Positions 30,273 to 39,376 of a stretch of 64,000 nucleotides of DNA are shown here, one piece after another (position 1 is the first letter of the stretch; every line of letters starts with the position of its first letter). Position numbers and translations under genes: made by a program. The DNA comes from Kangiellaceae bacterium (GTDB lineage Bacteria; Pseudomonadota; Gammaproteobacteria; Enterobacterales; Kangiellaceae): positions 52,412-116,411 of the forward strand of contig JAPHTP010000072.1 in the NCBI GenBank assembly GCA_026196875.1. The letters are read 5' to 3'. Below the pieces are notes generated by a model that had not been told where the DNA came from, did no database searches, and worked only from the letters and a program-made list of their open reading frames with translations.

Positions 30273-30483
30273 TCTGATTTTAATATTACCCTACTCACCC
30301 TATAAAAACAGTAACTTAGCCCAAATGCCATGATTCCGCCACATTCTGACTGAAACATTCCCTTTTCGTTCCATTTACCCGCCCAATTAGCTTGTTTTAA
30401 TGAAATCATCCAAAGCGGGAAGCCAGAAACGGTTTAAAGCAACCAACCTTTCTCGCTCACCTTTGGATAAACACTGACCATTT

Positions 30484-30621
30484 ATGGGAACTCTCGCGCA
30501 ACAGTTTTACGGGATTCAGTTTAACAAGCATGAGAGGTTGACCAAGGAAGGTCTTTTACCAAAAGGAACTGTCAGCGTTGATACCAAAGTAAAAGCGAAG
30601 AAAGTAGCAAAGAATTTTTAA
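30484..30621 (+). CDS. Possible 45-residue small protein upstream of pdsO
   Basis: An open frame begins at ATG 30484 and ends at TAA 30619-30621, encoding a basic peptide (MGTLAQQFYGIQFNKHERL at its start, ending KKVAKNF). It lies 33 bp before pdsO on the same strand, in the otherwise empty 446-bp gap 30209-30654. No Shine-Dalgarno is obvious and no family is recognised, so it may be chance or a remnant. Confidence 0.25.
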   Translation: MGTLAQQFYGIQFNKHERLTKEGLLPKGTVSVDTKVKAKKVAKNF

Positions 30622-30654
30622 CTATTTAATTATTTAAACACAGAGGAAATCACC

Positions 30655-31350
30655 ATGAAAAAGTTAGTCGTTATCTCAACTCTAGTAGCAACAGCTTTAT
30701 TAAACACTACCCCAGCACAGGCCGAAGCCAGCAAAGAAGAAAATGTTGGGTTTGCCTCAGGAGCAGTAGTTGGCGCTGCAGTAGGTGGTCCAATCGGTTT
30801 CATTGTAGGTTCAGTAACAGGTGTTCTGTTAGGCGAGCAAGTAAATAAGGCAAACGAACTAGACACAGTTAAACAAGAACTCGTTGAGTCCAATGCAAAA
30901 AGCAAACAACTACAACAGGAAATCGCCATGATTCAAGAAAACATCGAATTCGAGCAGAGCTCAGGGATAGACGCTGAGTGGATGACTGAAGGATTAACAA
31001 TGAATGTTATGTTCACTACTAACTCTTCAGATCTTTCAGATGCAGACGTAGCAGCTATTAGCAGACTATCGCGAGTATTAAAAGAATTTCCAGAGTTAAA
31101 CATTCGCTTAGATGGATACTCTGACCCACGCGGCAGCAAAGCAGATAACCTGATTCTCTCTCAAAGGCGCGCAGAGTCAGTTAAGCAAGCATTTAAAAAG
31201 TTTGGTATTTCTCCCGCTAGAGTTGTTATCAATGCTCATGGTGAAATGACTGTCGCTGCGACTAACCTTGACTTAGACGCCTATGCCATGGCGAGAAAGG
31301 TAAGCGTTAATTTCTCTACCCAACCAGCTGACCGGGTAGCCCAAAACTAA
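30655..31350 (+). CDS. pdsO: OmpA-family protein of the proteobacterial sortase system (PdsO)
   Basis: 231 residues. Signal peptide (residues 1-23), a Gly-rich hydrophobic segment (GAVVGAAVGGPIGFIVGSVTGVLLG, about 36-60), a short coiled coil (66-105) and a C-terminal OmpA domain (about 115-225) with the peptidoglycan-binding signature GYSDPRGSKADNLILSQRRAESV. A GAGG ribosome site precedes the ATG by 8 bases. PdsO normally accompanies a class of proteobacterial sortase and its single LPxTG-like substrate; neither lies nearby. Followed by a clear terminator. Confidence 0.85.
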   Translation: MKKLVVISTLVATALLNTTPAQAEASKEENVGFASGAVVGAAVGGPIGFIVGSVTGVLLGEQVNKANELDTVKQELVESNAKSKQLQQEIAMIQENIEFEQSSGIDAEWMTEGLTMNVMFTTNSSDLSDADVAAISRLSRVLKEFPELNIRLDGYSDPRGSKADNLILSQRRAESVKQAFKKFGISPARVVINAHGEMTVAATNLDLDAYAMARKVSVNFSTQPADRVAQN

Positions 31351-31415
31351 GCCAGGCTTAACTAATCACGATTAATTAATTCAGATAAACCCACATTCCC
31401 AACCTCCACCCACTT

Positions 31416-31445
31416 AGCGCACTGCAGTTTAGTGCGCTTTTTTTG
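31416..31445 (+). terminator. Rho-independent terminator of pdsO
   Basis: AGCGCACT / AGTGCGCT stem with a 7-base loop followed by seven T on the plus strand. Confidence 0.92.
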
Positions 31446-31664
31446 TGTCCGGAATTCAGGCCTTCTCATTCAAGGCTTTTTATTCGAATTACCGATTAAA
31501 AAGCCCTCATTCAATTACAAAAAATTATTACGATTGATTGCAACTAAGCAAATAAGCTAGAGTCAAATAAACTGCTTACTAAACAAGCGATTAGGGTAAC
31601 TTCTTAAAGCAGTGTATAAAAGTCAACCTGTCACTTTCATTGATTGATATAGCAGATATACACA

Positions 31665-31694
31665 AACTATTTCTAAACTATTTGCAAAATAGTT
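31665..31694. promoter_or_regulatory. Repeated AACTATTT half-sites upstream of slt
   Basis: In the gene-free stretch 31351-31801, AACTATTT occurs at 31665-31672 and 31676-31683, and its complement AAATAGTT at 31687-31694. The last two form a perfect 8-bp inverted repeat with a 3-bp spacer. The group is about 110 bp before the slt start and may be an operator; no regulator can be assigned. Confidence 0.4.
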
Positions 31695-31801
31695 CGATAA
31701 GGAGATATTCCTTTAATTGTAAGCAAGCCAAAATTATAGGGTTCAGGTAATTGATATCTTACGAAAACAGGTAATAACAACATAAGGTAAAGTGACGAAA
31801 T

Positions 31802-33829
31802 ATGCAGTTCAGTCGGACTAGTTTGCAACGCGTGTTCCTGGGTTTAACCATTGCTCTGATGTCGGCAGTATTTGCAGTTAGATTACAAGCTTCGACCAGC
31901 CAATTAACGCAGCAGAAGCCAACCAAACAAACTGAAAACCAGACGCAAGCGCAAAAAACAGCTCAACTAGCTCTTTTTAAACAAGCTGAACAAGCAATAC
32001 GCAATAAGCAATTTTCTAAATTCCTGGAAGTAAGAGAAAACTTAAAAACACATCCGCTTATAGACTATCTTGAGCGCGACTATTTAATTTCTGATCTTTC
32101 TTTGGCTAACCGGGAAAAAATCGAACAATTTCTGGCCCAAAATGGACATTTGCCAGTCAGCCGCAAACTCAGATATAAGTGGTTACACTGGCTGGGAAAA
32201 CATAATCACGCTTCCCTTTTCTTACGCCACTATCAGAATTTTGGTTCTAAAAGCTTGAACTGCCATCAGCTCTATTTTCGCCTAAGGACCAGCGAAAATA
32301 AAAATGACATTTACCCGCAAATCGAGAAGATATGGCTAAGCCCTACTTCGCTTCCAAAATCTTGTGACAAACTGATTTTACTCTGGAAGAAGCATAATGG
32401 GCTAAATGATGATCTGATCTGGCAGCGGTTGTTATTGAGCCAAAAAGCGCGAAACCGCTCTTTATCCAAGTATTTGGCTAGTCAGCTTTCGGCAAGCTCT
32501 CAGCCTGCAGCCAAGCTATTAACGACAATTGCGACTCAGCCTAAGAAGCTATTCAAGACCAAATTAAAAGTACCGCTGACGACGAAAGCCAATCAGATTA
32601 TAAGATTCGGTTTAAACAAGCTAGCATGGAGTGAACCTCAAGAGGCGATAAAAGTTTGGCAGCATTTAGCAGATAAGTATCAGTATGTAGATACCAATCA
32701 TTCACTAAGGCGGGCTATTTCGCTGAGCTTGGCTATCGATAAAGAGCCCGAAGCGATGGATTGGCTGAATAGCAATTTAGACAAGCATGATGAATCAATT
32801 AATCAGTGGATGCTATCCACCGCCATTTCCAAAGGAGACTGGTCTTTAGTAGAAAAGCTCTCTACCAATCTAATTGATATAGAGTCCGAAACAAATAAAT
32901 GGATTTACTGGCGTGCAGTAGCCCAAACTCAATTGGGCCTATTGAATGAAGCGCAACAACTATTTAGCTCAATCGCCGATCAGCGAAATTATTACGGTTT
33001 TTTAGCCGCTCGCCAGCTAAAGCAGCAAGCCAAAATGCAATACACCCCCATCAATTTCACCGAAGACCAACTTCTTATGTTAGTCCAACATCCCGCCGCA
33101 ATTAGGGCAAAGACATTTTATGAAATGCAACGCATGACGGATGCAAGACGTGAGTGGAATTACTTGGTTTCCCAAACACCGACTAAAGACCAGATCAAAT
33201 TAGCAGCAATTGCTCATAGTTGGAATTGGCAGCACCAAGCCATCCTTGCATTTGCCCGCAGCAAACAAATCAACGATGTCGCTAAGCGCTTTCCGCTTGA
33301 GCACTTATCCCAATTCCAGTCACATAGCAGTAAACACAATATACCTTTAAGTTGGGCCTACGCGGTAACTCGCCAGGAAAGTGCATTTAAGGCCGATGCC
33401 ATCTCAAGTGCCGGCGCCCGAGGACTAATGCAACTCACCCCAGCGACAGCCAAGCAAGTTGCCAAATCGGCAAAAGGATATCGACGTGTAAGTCAGTTAC
33501 TGAAGGCCGATACAAACATAGCTTTGGGTACTGCCCATTTAAGCCAAGTATACAAGAGCTTCGATTATCACCCTGTACTCGCGACTGCTGCTTACAATGC
33601 AGGTAAGCATAAAGTAAAAAAATGGTTAAAAACGACGACAACCCAGGATTCAATTCAATGGATAGAGCAGATCCCTTACAAAGAAACCCGGGAATACGTC
33701 AAAAACGTCCTGACATATCAATTAATCTACGCCCGATTAACAAATTCCAACGACAGCTTTATCGCCAAACTCGATAAAATGCCAATTAAGCAAGCAGCCA
33801 ATACTTCCCAAATAAAGTTAAGCAAATAA
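31802..33829 (+). CDS. slt: Soluble lytic murein transglycosylase
   Basis: 675 residues. Signal peptide at the N-terminus, then a long alpha-superhelical U/L domain, then the C-terminal SLT catalytic domain: SWAYAVTRQESAFKADAISSAGARGLMQL, where the Glu of RQES (about residue 525) is the catalytic acid, and AAYNAGKHKVKKWL. It cleaves the MurNAc-GlcNAc bond to give anhydro-MurNAc ends in the periplasm. Products feed the recycling pathway in which the MupP-like phosphatase at 26722-27375 may act. Confidence 0.96.
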   Translation: MQFSRTSLQRVFLGLTIALMSAVFAVRLQASTSQLTQQKPTKQTENQTQAQKTAQLALFKQAEQAIRNKQFSKFLEVRENLKTHPLIDYLERDYLISDLSLANREKIEQFLAQNGHLPVSRKLRYKWLHWLGKHNHASLFLRHYQNFGSKSLNCHQLYFRLRTSENKNDIYPQIEKIWLSPTSLPKSCDKLILLWKKHNGLNDDLIWQRLLLSQKARNRSLSKYLASQLSASSQPAAKLLTTIATQPKKLFKTKLKVPLTTKANQIIRFGLNKLAWSEPQEAIKVWQHLADKYQYVDTNHSLRRAISLSLAIDKEPEAMDWLNSNLDKHDESINQWMLSTAISKGDWSLVEKLSTNLIDIESETNKWIYWRAVAQTQLGLLNEAQQLFSSIADQRNYYGFLAARQLKQQAKMQYTPINFTEDQLLMLVQHPAAIRAKTFYEMQRMTDARREWNYLVSQTPTKDQIKLAAIAHSWNWQHQAILAFARSKQINDVAKRFPLEHLSQFQSHSSKHNIPLSWAYAVTRQESAFKADAISSAGARGLMQLTPATAKQVAKSAKGYRRVSQLLKADTNIALGTAHLSQVYKSFDYHPVLATAAYNAGKHKVKKWLKTTTTQDSIQWIEQIPYKETREYVKNVLTYQLIYARLTNSNDSFIAKLDKMPIKQAANTSQIKLSK

Positions 33830-34160
33830 AACTGTCTTGTTTTTGTTGTTCTTGACCTATTTTACCCCACCAATATGCTAATAAATGGACGATAAATTTA
33901 GGAAGAAATAAGAATTAATGCCAACATTTTAAATGTCCGTCTTAAATATAAAAACAATCTAAAACTCGCAATTTAACTAACAAAACAGTCCTTTAAAAAT
34001 CGCTCATTTTGAACGATGATTAGGGGGAAAACCCCTTACAAATTAATATGTTTTAGACCTAAAAACAGGAAACCGCTCGTTTAGATCCTTGACAATGATT
34101 CCTAGCAATATGGTTCCCTGGCAATACGGTTTTGGTCAAACTACGTCAAGGAGAGTAATT
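33830..34160 (+). promoter_or_regulatory. Intergenic region with candidate promoter for the DUF6763 gene
   Basis: About 330 bp without a gene. A promoter-like pair TTGACC (33852-33857) and TATGCT (33874-33879) with a 16-bp spacer is present. A GGGGGAAAACCCC hairpin lies near 34022-34034. An AGGAG site precedes the ATG at 34161. Confidence 0.4.
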
Positions 34161-34451
34161 ATGATGTCAGGCCAAATATCAGCCGAAATTGGACACTGGT
34201 ATCGTCCAATATCCCAGGATGAATTATTCGAAGTCGTCGCAATTGACTATGACGAGCAGAGTATTGAAATCCAGTACTTTGACGGTGCAATAGAAGAGCT
34301 GGAGTTTAGTGGTTGGAAAACGCTGATCCCGGTTGAGACAGCTCCACCTGAAGATTGGACTGGTCCATTCGAGATCGACCGGCAGGATCCTGCGTTTAAT
34401 GAATATGCAATAAATGAAGCCCTAATGTCACTCGAACAGAATTTGGGTTAA
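34161..34451 (+). CDS. DUF6763 family protein
   Basis: 96 residues from the ATG at 34161 (an ATG follows directly at 34164), chosen because AAGGAGAG stands about 7 bases upstream; the open frame begins earlier at 34089 without a ribosome site. Small acidic protein, GHWYRPISQDELFEVVAIDYDEQSIEIQYFDGAIEELE, the typical beta-rich DUF6763 signature, with a conserved DWTGPFE segment. Function unknown; it occurs as a single gene in gammaproteobacteria. Confidence 0.8.
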   Translation: MMSGQISAEIGHWYRPISQDELFEVVAIDYDEQSIEIQYFDGAIEELEFSGWKTLIPVETAPPEDWTGPFEIDRQDPAFNEYAINEALMSLEQNLG

Positions 34452-34466
34452 TTTATTTCAGCATAG

Positions 34467-34672
34467 TAGGCTTCCAGCCTATAGGAACGACTTTAGTTGC
34501 GATAATCCTCTCAGCACTTACCATCGCAATGCAGTTGGCTACTCTGTGTTTCTACAAAAATGGTAACCAACCCTATGACGTTTTCCCATTTCTTGAAGGC
34601 TTGACGAGATCTCACTTTTCAATATCCTCATTAATTGTAGTCTCTCCCTCTAGCTCCCCAAGTAGGGAGAGA
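34467..34672. repeat. Two hairpin-forming inverted repeats downstream of the DUF6763 gene
   Basis: TAGGCT-TCC-AGCCTA near 34467-34481 and a 9-bp perfect pair TCTCTCCCT (34641-34649)/AGGGAGAGA (34664-34672) with a 14-base loop. Neither has a U-tract, so intrinsic termination is not supported. The rest of 34452-34688 contains no gene. Confidence 0.45.
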
Positions 34673-34688
34673 TGACACAATTCCTACA

Positions 34689-34716
34689 TTGATAAAAAGT
34701 ACACTCACAATAATAC
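34689..34716 (+). promoter_or_regulatory. Candidate promoter of the purM-purN transcript
   Basis: TTGATA (34689-34694), 16-bp spacer, TAATAC (34711-34716). It predicts a start near 34723 and a leader of about 235 bases before purM. No PurR box or riboswitch fold was recognised in the leader. Confidence 0.5.
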
Positions 34717-34728
34717 CGATTACATTTT

Positions 34729-34923
34729 TTGAACTATGACTCTCCATATCCTAGTCCATACCCTAGCACTAGCAGAGACAGCTCAGGTCTAACCTTAGAA
34801 TACTCCCTAAAAGGCGGCATGCCGGTTATCGCCATGGAGCCCCAATTATTCGGGCAAAATGAAACATTTACGCTTTCCGGCATACAAAAAGGCTCGATCT
34901 CTAATATTCCCATGGTAGAATAG
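34729..34923 (+). CDS. Possible 64-residue leader ORF before purM
   Basis: Starts with TTG at 34729 just after the predicted promoter and ends 36 bp before the purM start. The peptide has a Ser/Pro/Tyr-rich beginning and a globular-looking second half (GGMPVIAMEPQLFGQNE). No family is recognised, and the start codon and ribosome site are weak. Either a short real gene or a chance frame in a leader. Confidence 0.25.
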   Translation: MNYDSPYPSPYPSTSRDSSGLTLEYSLKGGMPVIAMEPQLFGQNETFTLSGIQKGSISNIPMVE

Positions 34924-34959
34924 CGCCCAAATTTAGCCTACTAAATGCTGAGAGTTCGA

Positions 34960-36015
34960 ATGTCTGAAACCCAAAAGCCTGAATCAAACACACCTTCACT
35001 AAGCTATAAAGATGCTGGAGTAGATATTGAAGCTGGTAACGCTCTAGTTGATCGTATTAAAAGTGTTGCGAAAGCCACTCGCCGACCTGAAGTTGTATCA
35101 GGCCTTGGTGGATTTGGAGCTATGTTTGAACTACCTAAGGGTTACCAAGAACCGGTCCTAGTTTCAGGAACCGATGGCGTTGGCACCAAATTACGTTTAG
35201 CCATTGATGCCGGTATCCATGACAAAGTCGGCATTGATCTGGTTGCCATGTGCGTTAATGATTTGATTGTTCAGGGCGCCGAACCTTTATTCTTCTTAGA
35301 TTATTACGCCACCGGCAAACTTGATGTTGATACTGCTGCTAGCGTCGTGACAGGTATTGGAGAAGGCTGTAGCCAAGCTAACTGCGCTCTAATTGGTGGA
35401 GAAACGGCAGAGATGCCAGGCATGTACGAAGGCGAGGACTACGATCTGGCCGGCTTTTGCGTAGGCATTGTGGAAAAGTCTAAAGTCATCGACGGGACTC
35501 GCGTTGCTACCGGTGACCAATTGATTGGGCTCAAGTCTAGCGGTCCACACTCAAATGGGTATTCACTTATCCGTAAAATCATTGAAGTCAGCGGTGCAGA
35601 TTTATCGCAAGACTTCGGCGGAAAATCTCTAGCAGAAACACTACTCGAGCCAACTCGAATTTACGTGAAGCCGTTACTTGAGCTTATTAAACAAGTTGAA
35701 GTTAAAGCTTTGTCTCACATTACCGGCGGTGGTTTATTAGAGAATATTCCTCGGGTTCTTCCACAAGACGCATGTGCTGAAATAGCTCAAAATAGCTGGC
35801 AAATACCGGAAATATTTAATTGGTTGCAAACTAATGGCAACGTAGAACAAATGGAAATGTATCGTACCTTCAATTGCGGTGTCGGTATGGTAATAGTTGT
35901 TAGCCAAGAAAACCTAGAAAAGGCGATCAATATCTTAAATGAGCTCGGTGAAGATGCATGGCATTTAGGTGAAATCGTTGAGTCAAAAGATAATAGCCAA
36001 GTTTCATTTCGCTAA
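34960..36015 (+). CDS. purM: Phosphoribosylformylglycinamidine cyclo-ligase (AIR synthetase)
   Basis: 351 residues from the ATG at 34960 (MSETQKPES), preferred because GAGAG lies 6 bases upstream; an in-frame ATG at 34945 is possible. It converts FGAM to AIR with ATP in de novo purine synthesis. Diagnostic stretches: [56 protein letters not shown]. It precedes purN by 40 bp, the usual two-gene operon. Confidence 0.98.
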   Translation: MSETQKPESNTPSLSYKDAGVDIEAGNALVDRIKSVAKATRRPEVVSGLGGFGAMFELPKGYQEPVLVSGTDGVGTKLRLAIDAGIHDKVGIDLVAMCVNDLIVQGAEPLFFLDYYATGKLDVDTAASVVTGIGEGCSQANCALIGGETAEMPGMYEGEDYDLAGFCVGIVEKSKVIDGTRVATGDQLIGLKSSGPHSNGYSLIRKIIEVSGADLSQDFGGKSLAETLLEPTRIYVKPLLELIKQVEVKALSHITGGGLLENIPRVLPQDACAEIAQNSWQIPEIFNWLQTNGNVEQMEMYRTFNCGVGMVIVVSQENLEKAINILNELGEDAWHLGEIVESKDNSQVSFR

Positions 36016-36055
36016 TTTTATTTAGTTTATTAGTAAAATAAGTGAAGGGTGTGTT

Positions 36056-36709
36056 GTGAGCAGTAAGAAAGTAGTTATTCTAATTTCCGGAAGTGGGTCA
36101 AACCTCCAAGCTTTCATCGATAAGCAAAATCGAGGAGAGCTCGGTGGACAAGTCACTACAGTTATCAGTAATAAAGCCGACGCTTATGGACTAGTCCGTG
36201 CACAAAATGCGGGAATAGAAGCCATCGCCTTAGAACACACCGACTTTGGCTCGCGTGAAGCTTTTGATCTGGCTTTAGCTGAAAAAATTGAAACCCTCAA
36301 CCCAGACCTTATTATCTTGGCTGGTTTTATGCGAATTTTGACAAGCCAGTTCGTTGAGCGTTTTAAAGGTAAGCTTCTCAATATTCACCCTTCTCTTTTA
36401 CCTAAATATCCCGGACTACACACTCACCGGCGCGCATTAGAAAATAAAGACGAATTTCACGGAACTAGTGTACACTTTGTAACAGAAGAGCTAGATGGCG
36501 GCCCAATCATTGCTCAATCTCGATTAAGCTTAAATTCAGCTAGCAATGAGCAAACTGTAATGCAAGATGTGCAGCGTCTAGAGCATCAACTTTACCCAGA
36601 AGTTGCCAGCTGGTTCTTAAACGGACGATTAGTCATGGAAAAAGAAGGCGTAAATTTTGACGGACAAAAATTACGATCGCCAATCATTTATGGCGAAGAT
36701 CAAAGCTAG
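36056..36709 (+). CDS. purN: Phosphoribosylglycinamide formyltransferase 1
   Basis: 217 residues from a GTG with AAGGG 6-7 bases upstream. It transfers a formyl group from 10-formyl-THF to GAR. Conserved features: ISGSGSNLQAFID, the catalytic Asn-His-Asp set (NIHPSLLPKYPGLHTHRRALE and DGGPIIAQ). Its 3' end overlaps the DUF3108 gene by 20 bp if that gene starts at 36690. Confidence 0.97.
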   Translation: MSSKKVVILISGSGSNLQAFIDKQNRGELGGQVTTVISNKADAYGLVRAQNAGIEAIALEHTDFGSREAFDLALAEKIETLNPDLIILAGFMRILTSQFVERFKGKLLNIHPSLLPKYPGLHTHRRALENKDEFHGTSVHFVTEELDGGPIIAQSRLSLNSASNEQTVMQDVQRLEHQLYPEVASWFLNGRLVMEKEGVNFDGQKLRSPIIYGEDQS

Positions 36710-37760
36710 TCTATTCAACTCAAAAGTTAAACCTGGTTTGGCAGCTCTGCTGCTAATCACGGGTATTAATTCATCTTCGATAACGGCCAATTCATTAGAA
36801 AAAACGCCCCAAGAAACTAAAGTAGAAAAGCCTCTCGAAGAAAACAAGCCGGCTAGTAACCAGTCTCAAAACCAAGAAGTTGTTGAGAAAACAGTCGATA
36901 CTTTAGAGCTCAATGCTGCCGAGCCCAACACTACCGATTCAAATACTGCAGATTCCCAACAGGAAGATACCGATGACCAAACTTCCGCTAATGAAAACTC
37001 CGTAAGCTCGCAACCCGATTCAACCAACTCCAATTCCGACGATTCAGTTTCCCAAATTCCTGACTCCATCCCCTCTTCTCATATCATCGATTTGAATCAA
37101 TGGCGCTTTTTACACCAATACTCTGCCTCCTACGACGTAATTTCAGATGGTGATCGACTCGGCCGAGCTTCAAGAACTTTGATAAAAGACGATAAAGGAT
37201 GGAAGCTCGAAATATCCACCAAGCTAAAAAAGTGGCTTTTGACTTTACGTAGTAACGAGTTTTCGCGCTTTAGAATTGTTGACAATCAGCTTAAAACAGA
37301 TGAGTTCTACACATCAACCAAAGTTAGCTTTAAGGATCCCCGAATCATTCAACAGCACTTTGACTGGGAAAAACAATTAGAGCAGGGAAGCAGAAACAAA
37401 AGAAAATGGGAGCTACCGCTGGAGAACCTGCTTTATGATCGCATGTCGCATTTTGTAAAATTAAGAGCAGACTTGTTGTCAGACACAAAAGACTTTAAAT
37501 ATATGGTTAGCTATAAAGGTAGTAGAAAGTCATATGTATATGTTGCCAATGGCAATGAAGTATTAAAAACCCCGATGGGGAATATTGAAACTATCCGATT
37601 TGACCGTGTGTCTGGCGACGACAGTAGTTTTTCAATTTGGTTAAGTCCAGACTACAATTTTTTTCCAATTAAAATTGCCCAAATTGAACAGGACAAACCG
37701 GATGTTACCTTAGCTTTGACAAAGCTGGAATTTGTGCAAGATCCAACCATTTCTGAATAG
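36690..37760 (+). CDS. DUF3108 domain-containing periplasmic protein
   Basis: 356 residues from ATG 36690 (MAKIKASLF), chosen over 36657 because it gives a normal signal peptide (LAALLLITGINSSSITA). Residues about 35-140 are a low-complexity linker rich in Glu, Asp, Ser, Asn and Thr. Residues 150-350 form the DUF3108 beta-domain (SASYDVISDGDRLGRASRTLI; YVYVANGNEVLKTPMGNIETIRFDR; WLSPDYNFFPIKI). DUF3108 genes commonly follow purN in gammaproteobacteria. Function unknown; envelope location likely. The long acidic linker is longer than usual. Confidence 0.88.
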   Translation: MAKIKASLFNSKVKPGLAALLLITGINSSSITANSLEKTPQETKVEKPLEENKPASNQSQNQEVVEKTVDTLELNAAEPNTTDSNTADSQQEDTDDQTSANENSVSSQPDSTNSNSDDSVSQIPDSIPSSHIIDLNQWRFLHQYSASYDVISDGDRLGRASRTLIKDDKGWKLEISTKLKKWLLTLRSNEFSRFRIVDNQLKTDEFYTSTKVSFKDPRIIQQHFDWEKQLEQGSRNKRKWELPLENLLYDRMSHFVKLRADLLSDTKDFKYMVSYKGSRKSYVYVANGNEVLKTPMGNIETIRFDRVSGDDSSFSIWLSPDYNFFPIKIAQIEQDKPDVTLALTKLEFVQDPTISE

Positions 37761-37778
37761 TCTTTTAACTCTGTTAGA

Positions 37779-38294
37779 CTATTCTTCTTTGTGAGCTTTT
37801 ATTAAGACGGTTACTTTTTCTTTTAAGCTACGCATTCCTGCTTTTTCGCCAAACTCAATGGCCTCTTCCAAGCTCTTACCTTCATTCAACGCATGACTTA
37901 AAGCGAACATAGCACCTACCCTATTGCCACTGGCGCAGTGCACGAATGTTTTACCTTGTTGCTTACTCATAATTTCGGCAAACAATTTAGCGTTCTCAAT
38001 AGTCACACCTGCTTTTCCTATAATTTGCAAGTTAACATAGTTCAATCCTTTAGATTCTACTTCAACTTTCTCATCAAATTTGTAAAACTCATCTTCACCT
38101 CTTAAATTGATGATGTTCTTTACGCCTAGTTGTCGAAGCTGCTCAATTTGTTTCGAAGTTGGCTGGCCGCCAGTAATCAGTTCATCGCTCACAAACCTAA
38201 CATTTTTTATTTTCAACTCTGATGGTTCAATGGCGTACCCAGATAGTGTTGTCACAGCTGCTAAAATTAGCAACAATTTGGTTACCGATTTCAT
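37779..38294 (-). CDS. Periplasmic protein tyrosine phosphatase-like protein
   Basis: 171 residues with a signal peptide (TKLLLILAAVTTLSGYA). The PTP-like loop reads HCASGNRVGA: Cys with four residues before Arg, as in DUF442/beta-lactamase-hydrolase-type phosphatases rather than the CX5R of classic PTPs. The front half FVSDELITGGQPTSKQIEQLRQLGVKNIINLRGEDE is typical of that group. Substrate unknown. It is a single gene with 61 bp to yheU. Confidence 0.85.
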   Translation of the reverse strand: MKSVTKLLLILAAVTTLSGYAIEPSELKIKNVRFVSDELITGGQPTSKQIEQLRQLGVKNIINLRGEDEFYKFDEKVEVESKGLNYVNLQIIGKAGVTIENAKLFAEIMSKQQGKTFVHCASGNRVGAMFALSHALNEGKSLEEAIEFGEKAGMRSLKEKVTVLIKAHKEE

Positions 38295-38355
38295 ACTAAA
38301 ATGAACTCCCGTTTGTTCGAATACGATTTAACTAAACAAGTCTTATGGAGACTTA

Positions 38356-38577
38356 TCATTCTTTCCAATTAATCTCTGATTCATTTTTTAAGCTTATAGA
38401 CTCTTCTTGCTCGGAAAACTCAATCACTAGCTCACCAGATTTTACTAGTTCGATTGTTTTAGCCACCCAGTCTTCCAGCTGAACTTCTTGCTCAACTTCC
38501 GACAAATTAGCTATCACGTATTCCTTACACAAATTCTCTAGCGCTTCAGCTGAGATCTCTCTGTAGTCTACTAACAT
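38356..38577 (-). CDS. yheU: YheU family protein (UPF0270)
   Basis: 73 residues. The N-terminus MLVDYREISAEALENLCKEYV and the middle motif LVKSGELVIEFSEQEESISL match the YheU family. Function unknown. It is acidic, cytosolic and convergent with nothing; upstream of it (38578-38820) lies the divergent promoter region with the CheY-like gene. Confidence 0.88.
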   Translation of the reverse strand: MLVDYREISAEALENLCKEYVIANLSEVEQEVQLEDWVAKTIELVKSGELVIEFSEQEESISLKNESEINWKE

Positions 38578-38820
38578 TTGTTAAGCCCTATTTTTCCCAA
38601 TAGTTATTTCACTGATTAGATATCTTGTCTCGCTACGAGTCAAACGAAACTATTATGTCACGCAATTCGAACTGGTCAAATTCAATTTTCCTAGTAACAC
38701 CATAGTAGCTATTTATGCAGATTTAATACGATTAATCTATAGCGACAAATATTGTGCTAATCAGCCAGGATTGAACTAAGATTAATTTGAATAAATCGCA
38801 ATTATGTGGGATGTAAATAA

Positions 38821-39183
38821 ATGCCGAAAATTCTCATTGCAGACGACTCGACCAGTATGCGCCAAATGGTTAATTTCACTCTTAAAACAGCAGGTCACGA
38901 GGTTGTGGAGGCGAAAGATGGCGAAGAGGCACTTGATATAGCTTCAAATAATCAGTTTGATTTAATTATTTCAGATATAAACATGCCCAGGATGAATGGC
39001 ATAGAACTAACCAGTAAGCTGCGCACTAGCTCTAATTATCGCTTTACGCCTATTTTATTGCTCACCACAGAATCAAGCACCGACAAAAAGGGTGAAGGTA
39101 AAGCTGCAGGCGCAACTGGTTGGATAGTAAAACCTTTTAAGCCGGACGCCCTTATACAGACAATAGATAAAGTAATGCGGTGA
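38821..39183 (+). CDS. CheY-like single-domain response regulator
   Basis: 120 residues, receiver only: acidic pair ADDS, phospho-Asp in LIISDINMPRMNG, Thr in LLTTES, Lys in VKPFKP. PilG/PilH/CheY type. No chemotaxis genes lie next to it, so its kinase is elsewhere. Confidence 0.93.
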   Translation: MPKILIADDSTSMRQMVNFTLKTAGHEVVEAKDGEEALDIASNNQFDLIISDINMPRMNGIELTSKLRTSSNYRFTPILLLTTESSTDKKGEGKAAGATGWIVKPFKPDALIQTIDKVMR

Positions 39184-39251
39184 AGGTTATATTTCACCAG
39201 AATGTCATCAGATACTGGATACTGGCTTCTCATCCCCTCTACTGCCAAATC

Positions 39252-39284
39252 AAAAAAAAAGGCCACCATGCAGGTGACCTTTAA
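39252..39284 (-). terminator. Terminator of tRNA-Arg
   Basis: On the minus strand AAGGTCACC pairs with GGTGGCCTT (one G-T pair), followed by nine U. Confidence 0.88.
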
Positions 39285-39299
39285 TATTTAGCTTATATT

Positions 39300-39376
39300 T
39301 GGCGCGCCATGAGCGATTCGAACGCCCGACCCTCAGGTTCGAAGCCTGATGCTCTATCCAGCTGAGCTAATGGCGC
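39300..39376 (-). tRNA. tRNA-Arg (anticodon TCG)
   Basis: Minus-strand cloverleaf: acceptor GCGCCAT/ATGGCGC, D-arm GCTC/GAGC, anticodon stem TCAGG/CCTGA with loop CTTCGAA giving TCG, T-arm with TTCGAAT, discriminator G, encoded CCA at 39302-39300. Reads CGA codons. Confidence 0.96.

Noticed and set aside
34641..34672. Hairpin as a rho-independent terminator
   Set aside because: The 9-bp stem is good, but neither strand has a U-tract and the loop is 14 bases.
34723..34959. Riboswitch in the purM leader
   Set aside because: No purine-riboswitch core or other conserved fold was recognised; the leader may instead be partly coding.
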